Under the pieces are notes generated by a model, which was not told where the DNA came from, ran no database searches, and saw only the letters and a program-made list of their open reading frames with translations. The translations under genes were made by a program, and so were the position numbers. Source: Firmicutes bacterium CAG:555 (lineage in GTDB: Bacteria > Bacillota > Clostridia > Oscillospirales > Oscillospiraceae). From it: DNA of 38,664 bases. The DNA lies in the NCBI GenBank assembly GCA_000431075.1, contig HF986868.1, forward strand, positions 1 to 38,664, given 5' to 3'. This document shows positions 1 to 7,336 of this stretch, piece after piece; within the stretch, counting starts at the first letter, position 1; the number at the start of each line of letters is the position of its first letter.

Positions 1-363
1 GTCGCCCCCGCACCGAAGTTCGCCGACCTGCTTCCGGCCTCGACCGAGAAGCTCACGGCGTATCTGCCGGTCGATGCCCGATGCGGCAAAGTCCTCGCCG
101 TCACGCCCGACTTTGAGGACGAGCTTTCCGACGCACTGGAGACCGATGAGGTCTTAGTCGCCGTGCGGCTCGACACATGGGAGGAGGTCGAGCTTTTCGC
201 CGACTGCCAGTACATGATATCCAAGCCCCTGTGCATCGTGTGCGACGACGCCGACATCCTCGAAGCGGCGCTGCGTGCCTACCAGGGCCGTGCCCTGTAT
301 GAGGGCGCCCTCCCCGACACCGCCCTCGCCCCGCTGGTGAGCAAATACGGAGTGATAATTTAA
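1..363 (+). CDS. C-terminal part of a probable homocysteine S-methyltransferase / MetH-like protein (5' end outside window)
   Basis: The frame is open from the first base to a TAA at 361-363, so only the last 120 residues are present. The tail reads KPLCIVCDDADILEAALRAY followed by GRALYEGALP and LVSKYGVII. This resembles the part of MetH pterin-binding domains where an acidic residue pair is followed by LE-AL---GR-L and a KYG strand, which is the basis for the call. The segment is shorter and more divergent than a complete pterin domain, and the first 70 residues are not recognisable. A short homocysteine S-methyltransferase with a degenerate second domain would fit. An unrelated TIM-barrel enzyme cannot be excluded. 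The gene ends just before a double hairpin terminator. Confidence 0.4.
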   Translation, partial: VAPAPKFADLLPASTEKLTAYLPVDARCGKVLAVTPDFEDELSDALETDEVLVAVRLDTWEEVELFADCQYMISKPLCIVCDDADILEAALRAYQGRALYEGALPDTALAPLVSKYGVII

Positions 364-367
364 ATGG

Positions 368-434
368 AAAGCTCCACCCTCTCGGGTGGAGCTTTCAGCG
401 TGCAAAAAAGTCTTACGACTTTTTTGACACGCTG
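368..434 (+). terminator. Two consecutive hairpins ending the upstream gene
   Basis: The first hairpin has a perfect 12-bp stem (368-379 with 384-395) and a TCTC loop but no T-run. The second has a 7-bp outer stem (396-402 with 428-434) and a 9-bp inner stem (404-412 with 417-425) around a TTAC loop. Its six Ts lie inside the 3' arm. The second is the likelier terminator and would look similar when read from the other strand. Confidence 0.7.
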
Positions 435-570
435 AGGGGCTGCCTGTTACTTATTTGATGCTATACACGATGGCTGCGGTGCTGAGGTGCATAGCTTGCC
501 TTTTGCATTATATGTATCCGCAAGACCCCGTTTGGGAACAGATATTGCAAAAAACTTCATTTCCCGTTAA

Positions 571-599
571 TTGACTTTGTGTAAAGTTTGGTATATGCT
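571..599 (+). promoter_or_regulatory. Sigma-A-type promoter for the ATP-grasp fusion gene
   Basis: TTGACT at 571-576 is followed after 17 bases by TATGCT at 594-599. It lies about 40 bases upstream of the chosen ATG and within otherwise AT-rich non-coding DNA. Confidence 0.6.
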
Positions 600-637
600 T
601 GGTTAAATATCAAACAAATCCGAGGAGAAAGCGGGAA

Positions 638-3600
638 ATGGGAAGCTATTCTTACAGGTACAATGCGTGGTTCGGCTCGATAGTCTCGCAGGCGAAGTTT
701 CTAAGCGGGCAGGCGGGGCTGCTTCCGGAGTTGTACTACGACTTTCTGTACCGTGACGGCAGACGCACGGCGATAGCAATGGCGGGCGGCGGCTCAAGCT
801 TTAATGACGCTGCGCAGTGCGTGAAAGCGCTCGGCAGAGCAAGGCTCGTTCCGGCGTACGATGCCGTCTCGGGCGGCTATGCGATAAGCTTTGACGGCGG
901 CAAATTTTCCGTTGACGCAGCGGAGTATGACGAGGACGGCTTTGTGCATTTCCTCGAAACTCTCGGGCGTGAATATGTCCTGACCGAGAGCTTTGCCGAC
1001 CCCGCCGACGGCACGGTGAATGTGGTAATCCTCAGCCACTCCGAGCCCGAAGGCATGGTCACAACGCCCGTTGAGGCATTCATCACCCGCACCGGCGGCT
1101 GCACGCCGCTTGCGTCCGATGAGCACTCCGAGCTCATCGCCAAGGCCAAAAGCGCCGCCGCATATCTTGCGTTTTTCGAGCTTTTGCAGTTTAAGTTCGT
1201 CCCCTGCGGCGAGGGGCATAAGCTCATCGATGTGTCGACCAAGCTTACGCTGCCCGAGGGCTATGCCCCGAGCGAGGCGCTGGCGCAGTTTATCGCCGAC
1301 TGGGACGAAAAGAGCGCCCACCCCGACCCCGAGCACGCCGAGATCGGGCGCCGTGAGCGGGAATTTAGCGAAAAGTGGGCGAAAATTGCCGATACCGAGC
1401 ACCGCAGCGGCATGCGCCCGTACATGGCGAGTCTGTGGGATGCCGAGCTTCGTGCCGACATGGCAGACGGCAGCATCACCGATGCCGAGCGTAAGTGGGC
1501 ACACGAGCGTGGCTTTTTCGGCTACCGCATCAGGGAGCTCGGCCTGACTGAGGATAATTATCGCCGCTATGTCCCCGATTACGACTATTTTTGGGTCAAT
1601 CGCATTAACCCCGAGTACCAAATGTGGATATCCGATAAGCTCGCAAGTCGCTTTGCGCTTGCGGAATTTAAAAGCGTGCTGCCGGAGCATTACTATGCCG
1701 TGGCAAGGATAAACGGCGCAAGCCGCATCCTGCCGCTGCCGGAGCTGCCCGAGGGGTATAAGCTGAGCTATGCCTCGCTTTTTGCGCTTTTGGAGGAGAA
1801 AAGACTGCTGGCCGTCAAGCGCACCTACGGCTCGCACGGGCAGGGCTTTAACAAGCTCGAGTGCCGTGACGGACGGTATATCCTAAACGGCGTGCCCATG
1901 TCGGCGGATGCCATTGTCGCAGAGCTTTTCTCCGCCGAGGGAGTATACCTCGTGACGGAATATGTGCTCATGCACGAGTGGTTTAAAAGCTTCTACCCCG
2001 AGGCGCTAAACACCGTGCGTGTAAACTGCTTCCACCGCACGGGAGAGCTGCCGCAGATAGGCGCATGCTTCATGAAGCTCGGCCACTCAAAGGGCGGCTT
2101 TACCGATAATATCAACACCGCCGAGGGCGGCATAATCATAAGCCTTGACAAAGAGACCGGCCGCATAATCGAGCCGGAGTTCAAAAGCGGCGACCACTAC
2201 ACACCCTGCCCGGTGCACCCCGATACCGGCGTTGCCATCGAGGGCAATGTGCCGCACTGGGACATGATACTTGACGGCGTGCGTGATGTTTGCCGCAGCA
2301 TGCCGCAGCTTCAGTATTTCGGCTTCGATGTCGCCGTCACGCCGACGGGGTATAAGATCATCGAGGTAAATGTGTTCCCCGACTACACGAAGTATCTTCT
2401 GCGTGACGAGAAAACACAGGAGTTTCTGACTGAAAAAGTGCGGCAGAAATTCTACCGCTACCGCATCGACCTACCAGAGCTCTACCGCATGGACGGCAAA
2501 GCGCCGAGCAAGGGATTTAAGTTCACCGTAGTTGCGCCCGATGAGCCGACCGCCGGGCAGTTTGCCCGCCAGACCATGGGCTTTAAGGAAAATGTGCAGC
2601 TCATCGTGACCGGTGAGTGCGGCGCTCTGCGTGAGCACTATCCCAAGAATGTCGCCCAAGCAAATGACCGCAGCGAAGCGCTGCAAATGGCCGAGGGCAG
2701 GTATATTTTGTTTGCCGACAGCGGCGACGCTTGGCCGCAGAACACACTTGCCAAGGTGTGGGATTTCTTCGAGGCAAACGGCGACAAGACCGATGTCGTC
2801 GCCTGCCGACAGCGCTGGACGGGCGGAAAGACCGGCTGGATAAAGCTCGATTATAAGTTTGCGGCCGGCAGCGGGGTTGTCGATATCACCGAGCGCCCCG
2901 ACTGCATCCAAACGAGCCTGTGCTCGGCATTTCTGCGGACGGAAAAGGCCAAGGAGCACGGCTTTGACGCAGCTCTCCCCATGCTCGGCGGAAGCCTGCT
3001 CATAAATTCGCTCGTGCTGCAAAAGGGCACGATAGGGCTTTTGCGTGAGCCGGTGTGTACAAGAATTTTCGTTGACGCACCCGAGCACGAAGCGGACGCT
3101 GCGGCCCTGCCGGAGCGCTATTGCGCTGCGCTGTTTGCACTGTCCGAGCGCCTGCACGGCAGGGTCGGGCGCTATGCGCAGTATCTTGCCGTGGACGAGC
3201 TGCGCACGCTCACCGTGTCCGACAATGCGGCACTGTGCGGCGTTGTCAGGGAACTTTTGCGAAAGTGCGATGCGCATGTCCTGGCGACCGCCAGAAACTG
3301 CGCCCTCGGCACGAAGGCTGCGCTTCTGCGCCTGCGGGATGGCAGCGTTACCGTGCGCCTTGACGGCGAAGAAGCCTTTGCCGGAGACGAAGCTCTCGGC
3401 AAACTCAATGCCGCCGGTGCGCTGACCGTTGACGGCATCGAGACCGGCAGCAGGTACCATATCACCGGCCATGTGCTGCTGCCCGGGTTCGTGACGAAGC
3501 CGGTGATCTATCTCGCCGATGCCGAGACCGGCAAAAAGCTTGCCGATGTGCCGCTCACCCCGGCTCCCGAGGCGAAGTACCGCTGCCTTGACGGCGGTTA

Positions 3601-3802
3601 CAGCTATGTGCGGTATGAGTTTGCGGTCGCCGTGCGGGAAGCTCACCTTTCCGCTTTGACCCGCTTTGAGCTCAAAACCGACACCGCACCCGTGAAGCTG
3701 AGCATCAAACTAAAAAAGGACAGTCCACTTGCCGCCCTCCGCCGCTCCGGCGATCTGTGCGTCCCCAAACGCACGCTCCTCGAAAAGCTCAGGGGCAAAT
3801 GA
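638..3802 (+). CDS. Large fusion protein: ATP-grasp (sugar-transfer type) plus glycosyltransferase-2-like domain
   Basis: The start is the ATG at 638, ten bases after GAGGAG (622-627). A TTG at 599 is also in frame but has no good site. The product has 1,054 residues. Residues about 40-230 look like a degenerate ATP-grasp region. Residues about 260-620 carry the sugar-transfer ATP-grasp pattern: ALNTVRVNCF near 455, DNINTAEGGI near 495, and the metal-binding strand IIEVNVFPD near 575. Residues about 625-720 look like a family-2 glycosyltransferase core, with AEGRYILFADSGDAWP where active enzymes usually have DSDD; the changed acidic motif suggests loss of catalysis. The C-terminal 250 residues look like a beta-sandwich. 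The gene is monocistronic between a promoter and a terminator. A role in cell-surface polymer synthesis is inferred from the domain families only. The substrate is unknown. Confidence 0.7.
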   Translation: MGSYSYRYNAWFGSIVSQAKFLSGQAGLLPELYYDFLYRDGRRTAIAMAGGGSSFNDAAQCVKALGRARLVPAYDAVSGGYAISFDGGKFSVDAAEYDEDGFVHFLETLGREYVLTESFADPADGTVNVVILSHSEPEGMVTTPVEAFITRTGGCTPLASDEHSELIAKAKSAAAYLAFFELLQFKFVPCGEGHKLIDVSTKLTLPEGYAPSEALAQFIADWDEKSAHPDPEHAEIGRREREFSEKWAKIADTEHRSGMRPYMASLWDAELRADMADGSITDAERKWAHERGFFGYRIRELGLTEDNYRRYVPDYDYFWVNRINPEYQMWISDKLASRFALAEFKSVLPEHYYAVARINGASRILPLPELPEGYKLSYASLFALLEEKRLLAVKRTYGSHGQGFNKLECRDGRYILNGVPMSADAIVAELFSAEGVYLVTEYVLMHEWFKSFYPEALNTVRVNCFHRTGELPQIGACFMKLGHSKGGFTDNINTAEGGIIISLDKETGRIIEPEFKSGDHYTPCPVHPDTGVAIEGNVPHWDMILDGVRDVCRSMPQLQYFGFDVAVTPTGYKIIEVNVFPDYTKYLLRDEKTQEFLTEKVRQKFYRYRIDLPELYRMDGKAPSKGFKFTVVAPDEPTAGQFARQTMGFKENVQLIVTGECGALREHYPKNVAQANDRSEALQMAEGRYILFADSGDAWPQNTLAKVWDFFEANGDKTDVVACRQRWTGGKTGWIKLDYKFAAGSGVVDITERPDCIQTSLCSAFLRTEKAKEHGFDAALPMLGGSLLINSLVLQKGTIGLLREPVCTRIFVDAPEHEADAAALPERYCAALFALSERLHGRVGRYAQYLAVDELRTLTVSDNAALCGVVRELLRKCDAHVLATARNCALGTKAALLRLRDGSVTVRLDGEEAFAGDEALGKLNAAGALTVDGIETGSRYHITGHVLLPGFVTKPVIYLADAETGKKLADVPLTPAPEAKYRCLDGGYSYVRYEFAVAVREAHLSALTRFELKTDTAPVKLSIKLKKDSPLAALRRSGDLCVPKRTLLEKLRGK

Positions 3803-3805
3803 ACC

Positions 3806-3837
3806 GGACCCCGTGCTTTGTGTACGGGGCCTTTTTT
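3806..3837 (+). terminator. Intrinsic terminator after the ATP-grasp fusion gene
   Basis: CCCCGT (3809-3814) pairs with ACGGGG (3824-3829), extended by GG/CC around one bulged A. Six Ts follow at 3832-3837. It starts four bases after the stop codon. Confidence 0.9.
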
Positions 3838-3865
3838 CGCTTTTGGAGCGAATTTGCCGAAATTA

Positions 3866-3889
3866 AAACTGTGCGGAATCGATGATTTT
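3866..3889 (+). repeat. 24-nt repeat, copy 1, left of the prepilin peptidase remnant
   Basis: Matches 4329-4352 at 21 of 24 positions (both begin AAACTGTGCG). The two copies bracket the truncated gene at 3904-4185 and its terminator. They may be a recombination scar or a small intergenic repeat. Confidence 0.55.
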
Positions 3890-3903
3890 CTATCTAACAA
3901 GCG

Positions 3904-4185
3904 TTGCTTTTGTGCGTCATCGGCGCTTGTTGGGGACTTGAAGAATTTCTGAGCGCATTCGTTTTCACATTGATCATCGGCGGCGTATTTTCGCTGTTTT
4001 ATATGATGGCTAAAAAGGAGCTGAAGTTGCGGCTGCTTAATGTATTTAATTATTTTAAGACAATGGTACTGACCATGCAGTTCAGAAAGTATACGCCGGT
4101 CGAGGGGCTGAAAAACGACATGCCGTTCTCCGTTTTCATTCTTTTGGGAGCGGTTTCTTCACTTATTTACAAAGCTATATCTTAA
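3904..4185 (+). pseudogene. 5'-truncated A24 prepilin peptidase (TadV/CpaA-like) fragment
   Basis: The 93-residue frame begins only nine bases after an in-frame TAA (3895-3897), at a TTG with no ribosome binding site, so it is a fragment. It starts GACWGLEEFLSAFVFTLIIG, runs through a basic stretch and ends MPFSVFILLGAVSSLIYK. That is the layout of the last third of A24 prepilin peptidases: a glycine-rich membrane helix, a charged loop, then PFS followed by a final helix. The catalytic aspartates lie in the missing part, so it cannot be active. The family call rests on this layout and is moderately firm. An intact terminator (4204-4241) still follows. Confidence 0.6.
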
Positions 4186-4203
4186 TTGCTTTTACGCATA
4201 AAC

Positions 4204-4241
4204 AAAAAGGTCAAGCGAATAAAACCGCTTGACCTTTTTTT
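4204..4241 (+). terminator. Intrinsic terminator after the prepilin peptidase fragment
   Basis: A perfect 14-bp arm pair (4204-4217 with 4226-4239) surrounds an 8-nt loop, and the 3' side ends in seven Ts. The A-rich 5' side allows some activity in the reverse direction. It isolates the cas operon from upstream transcription. Confidence 0.9.
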
Positions 4242-4290
4242 CAGACCAGTCAAAATTATGAGAAGTTTCTAAAATTTTTCGAATTCCCTA

Positions 4291-4320
4291 TTGCATTTGC
4301 TGCATTTTTTTTGTTATAAA
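4291..4320 (+). promoter_or_regulatory. Predicted promoter of the cas operon
   Basis: TTGCAT (4291-4296) and TATAAA (4315-4320) are 18 bases apart, with an extended TG-T before the -10. It lies 80 bases upstream of cas3, and no other promoter-like pair is visible before the operon. The second 24-nt repeat (4329-4352) falls just downstream, in the predicted 5' leader. Confidence 0.55.
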
Positions 4321-4328
4321 TGGTATTG

Positions 4329-4352
4329 AAACTGTGCGAAATCGACGGTTTT
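4329..4352 (+). repeat. 24-nt repeat, copy 2, in the cas3 leader
   Basis: Second copy of the repeat at 3866-3889, with three mismatches. It would lie in the 5' untranslated region of the cas transcript if the promoter at 4291-4320 is used. Confidence 0.55.
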
Positions 4353-4400
4353 TGACCTTGCAGCAACACAATCATGTTGCAAAATGACGGAGGTGGAGCG

Positions 4401-6596
4401 ATGGAGGAGCAATTTATTGCCCATATATCCGACAGCGGGAAGGTGCAGTCCGTTGCCGAGCATTCGCTGAACACGGCGGCGGCAGCGGCTGATTTTTCGA
4501 TAGCCGAGCTCAGGCAGATAAACTATCTGTGCGGCCTGCTGCACGATGTCGGCAAGTATTCAAGCGAGTTTCAGCGCCGCATCAGGGGCGAAAATATCCG
4601 GGTCGAGCACTCGATCTGCGGTGCGCTCGAAGCGGCGAAGCTCGAGGGCAAAGGCACGCCCCTGACGCTGCTGCTGCAGCTTTGCATCGCTGGTCACCAT
4701 TCCGGCATCCCCGACTGCGGAGTCAAAAACAACACGCCGGACATGCCCACGCTTTTCGGGCGGCTGCGCCGCAATCCCGGTGACTTCGGCGGATACAGCT
4801 CCGAGCTTGATATCGAGCGAGTAGCCCCCGAACCGTTCACGGCACTGCTTATAAAAGACTGCAAGACCACTGCTGATGTGGTCGAGAAATTTGCATTTTT
4901 CGTCCGCTACTGCTTTTCGTGCCTGACCGACGCAGACTCGCTGGACACCGCAAAGTTCTGCGAGGAGGCTCTGCCCGATCCGCTCAGATGCAGCTTTGAA
5001 CGGTGCGAGGCATCGCTTGACGCAAAGCTTGGCGGCTTCAAGGCGATGACCGAGCTTCAGACGGCCCGAAGTAAATTGCAGGAGCAAGCGTTTGCACGCA
5101 TAGGCGAAAGCTCGAACATTTACCTCATGAATATGCCGACCGGCAGCGGCAAAACGCTTGCCAGCATGCGCTGCGCCCTAAAGCGGGTGCTCGCCTCGAA
5201 CGGCAGGCTCCGGCGCATCATATATGTCATCCCATATAACAGCATCATCGACCAGACCGCCCTGACCTTTGAGGGGCTTTTCTCCGAGCACACGGACTTT
5301 TTGCGTCAGCAGTCGTCGTTCGTCTACGAGGAGCAGAGCGAACTCAGTGAGGACAGCAAGGCGGCTTTTTCGGCTGCGTGCGAAAACTGGGATGCGGGCA
5401 TCGTCATCACCACGGCGGTGCAATTTTTTGAATCGCTTTACGGCGACAAGCGCGGCAAGCTGCGCAAGGTGCACAACATGGCAAACAGCGTCATTGTACT
5501 TGACGAGGCACACCTCATGCCGAGGGAATATCTTGAGCCCTGTCTGCGCGGCATCGGCTACATAACGAAATATCTGAACAGCCAAGCGCTTTTCCTCACG
5601 GCGACCATGCCGGACTTCCGCTCGCTACTTGAGCGCTGCGCCGAAGGGGGCTTGAGCGTCACCGACCTTATAGACGACACCTCCGACTTTGAAAAGTTCC
5701 GCAAGTGTCGTTTTTCCGACCTCGGCGAGATGTCGGACGAGGTGCTCGTGCAGAAAGCGTCGGGCTATGCGTCGTCGCTCATCGTGGTCAACAGCAGGAG
5801 GAAGGCCGCCGAGCTATACAAGCTGTGCCCCGGCGAAAAGTACCACCTTTCGACCTACATGACCGCCTATGATCGAACGAGGGCCATTGAGAATATCAAG
5901 GCTGCGCTCAAGCGGCTGTATGACGATTACCCCGACCTTTCGGCCGTGCCGTCGGAGCGGCGGATAACGGTCGTTTCGACCTCACTGATAGAGGCGGGCG
6001 TCGACCTCGACTTTGTGGCGGCGTTCCGTGAGCTTGCGGGGCTCGACAGCGTTTTGCAGACCGGCGGGCGCTGCAACCGAGAGGGACTGCGTGCCCCGGG
6101 CGAGGTGTTCGTGTTTGAATCGCCCGAGGCCGGACGCAGGAGAACCGAGCAGGAGCTCACGAAGGGCCTGCTGGCGGAGTATGAGGACATCTCCTGTGAA
6201 GCGGCGATAAGGGCGTATTACGACCGGCTGTTTTGCATCGACGACGAGAAGATACATTCAAAAAGTGTGGGCCGAAGCTGCAAGAGCATCGACATGATAC
6301 CGTTCAGGACATACAGCGAGAACTTCCGGCTCATTGACGACCGGCGGACGGTGTCGCTTGCCGTGTGCCGTGACGACTACAGCAGAAAGCTGTACGACAC
6401 GCTGTGCGCCACGGGGCGTATCAGCAGCAGAAAGATAAGCAAATACTGCTGCACGGTGTACCTTGACGAGTTTGAGCGGCTGCGGCAGCAGGGCGTTGTC
6501 GCCGACCACGGCAGCGGCGTGTTTTTCCTGACGAACAAGGAGTATTACAGCAGCGAGCTGGGCGTTCAATTTGAAGGAACGGACTATTTTATATAA
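4401..6596 (+). CDS. cas3: CRISPR-associated helicase/nuclease Cas3 (type I-C, HD domain fused)
   Basis: Cas3 is recruited to target-bound Cascade and unwinds and degrades the non-target DNA strand. The start is the ATG at 4401, with GGAGG at 4389-4393; the ATG at 4374 lacks a site. The product has 731 residues, normal for fused I-C Cas3. The HD nuclease residues are visible: H21, HD at 48-49 (LLHDVGK), H70 and HH at 99-100, followed by the SCLTDADSLDT signature. Helicase motifs are Walker A MPTGSGKT (K251), DEAH at 368-371, LTATMP, STSLIEAGVDLDF and QTGGRCNR near 553. No motif is missing, so both activities look intact. It is the first gene of the operon and is separated from cas5c by only 14 bases. 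Confidence 0.97.
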   Translation: MEEQFIAHISDSGKVQSVAEHSLNTAAAAADFSIAELRQINYLCGLLHDVGKYSSEFQRRIRGENIRVEHSICGALEAAKLEGKGTPLTLLLQLCIAGHHSGIPDCGVKNNTPDMPTLFGRLRRNPGDFGGYSSELDIERVAPEPFTALLIKDCKTTADVVEKFAFFVRYCFSCLTDADSLDTAKFCEEALPDPLRCSFERCEASLDAKLGGFKAMTELQTARSKLQEQAFARIGESSNIYLMNMPTGSGKTLASMRCALKRVLASNGRLRRIIYVIPYNSIIDQTALTFEGLFSEHTDFLRQQSSFVYEEQSELSEDSKAAFSAACENWDAGIVITTAVQFFESLYGDKRGKLRKVHNMANSVIVLDEAHLMPREYLEPCLRGIGYITKYLNSQALFLTATMPDFRSLLERCAEGGLSVTDLIDDTSDFEKFRKCRFSDLGEMSDEVLVQKASGYASSLIVVNSRRKAAELYKLCPGEKYHLSTYMTAYDRTRAIENIKAALKRLYDDYPDLSAVPSERRITVVSTSLIEAGVDLDFVAAFRELAGLDSVLQTGGRCNREGLRAPGEVFVFESPEAGRRRTEQELTKGLLAEYEDISCEAAIRAYYDRLFCIDDEKIHSKSVGRSCKSIDMIPFRTYSENFRLIDDRRTVSLAVCRDDYSRKLYDTLCATGRISSRKISKYCCTVYLDEFERLRQQGVVADHGSGVFFLTNKEYYSSELGVQFEGTDYFI

Positions 6597-6610
6597 AAGG
6601 AGTGGAGAGC

Positions 6611-7336
6611 TTGTACGGATTTAAGATAATGGTCGAGGGCGACCTTGCATGCTTCACCCGACCGGAAATGAAGGTCGAGCGTGTGAGCTACGATGTGCCC
6701 ACGCCGAGCGCACTCGTGGGCATGCTCAAGAGCGTTTATTGGAAGCCGGCGATACGCTACGAGACAGACAAGATCGTGGTGTTCAACCCGATAGACTTCA
6801 TGAATGTGCGCAGAAACGAGATAAAGGATAAGGTTGCGCTGCGCTCGGTTATGGCGCAGATGAAAGACCCCGAGCGGGACATTTGCATTTACTCGGACGA
6901 AAGCAGAAACCAGCGTGCATCGCTGCTGCTTAAAAATGTGAAGTACGGCGTGGAGTTTCATTTTGAGCTCACGGGGCTCAAGGACGAGCACGAGGACGAG
7001 TGCGAGCAGAAGCATTTTGGCATCATAAAGCGCAGACTCGAAAAAGGCCAGCATTTCAGGACACCCTGCCTCGGGTGCAGCGAGTTTCCGGCAAAGAGCA
7101 TAAAGCTTGTCGACGAGTTCCGCCTTGAGGATATCTCGCCCGAGATACTCAGGATGGGCGATGTCGACCTCGGCTACATGCTGTACACCATGCGATTTGT
7201 CGACGGCGGCAAGCCGATAAACGGCGATTGGAGCGCACCGAAGTTTTCCGATGAAGCGGATGCGCAGTTTTACCGCCCGCACATGGTCGGCGGCGTTATC
7301 GATGTGAAAAAATTTGCGGAGGGGACGGTATGCTGA
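6611..7336 (+). CDS. cas5c: Cas5c (Cas5d), crRNA-processing and Cascade subunit
   Basis: In type I-C, Cas5 replaces Cas6: it cuts pre-crRNA in the repeat and stays bound to the 5' handle. The product starts YGFKIMVEGDLACFTRPEMK followed by VERVSYDVPTPSALVGMLKS, the typical first strand and the P-TPSA-G helix of this RAMP family. A basic RRLEKGQ-F segment and the LGCSEFPA loop come later. The TTG at 6611 is preferred because AAGGAG (6597-6602) sits eight bases before it; the in-frame GTG at 6602 overlaps that site. Length is 241 residues, normal for the family. Its end overlaps cas8c by 7 nt. I did not map individual catalytic residues. Confidence 0.93.
   Translation: MYGFKIMVEGDLACFTRPEMKVERVSYDVPTPSALVGMLKSVYWKPAIRYETDKIVVFNPIDFMNVRRNEIKDKVALRSVMAQMKDPERDICIYSDESRNQRASLLLKNVKYGVEFHFELTGLKDEHEDECEQKHFGIIKRRLEKGQHFRTPCLGCSEFPAKSIKLVDEFRLEDISPEILRMGDVDLGYMLYTMRFVDGGKPINGDWSAPKFSDEADAQFYRPHMVGGVIDVKKFAEGTVC

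Noticed and set aside
794..1837. 347-codon minus-strand frame opposite the ATP-grasp fusion
   Set aside because: GC-rich antisense frame without start signals; the plus-strand gene is supported by promoter, ribosome binding site and terminator.
2471..3646. 391-codon minus-strand frame opposite the ATP-grasp fusion
   Set aside because: Same reason: codon-bias shadow, no domain, no upstream signals.
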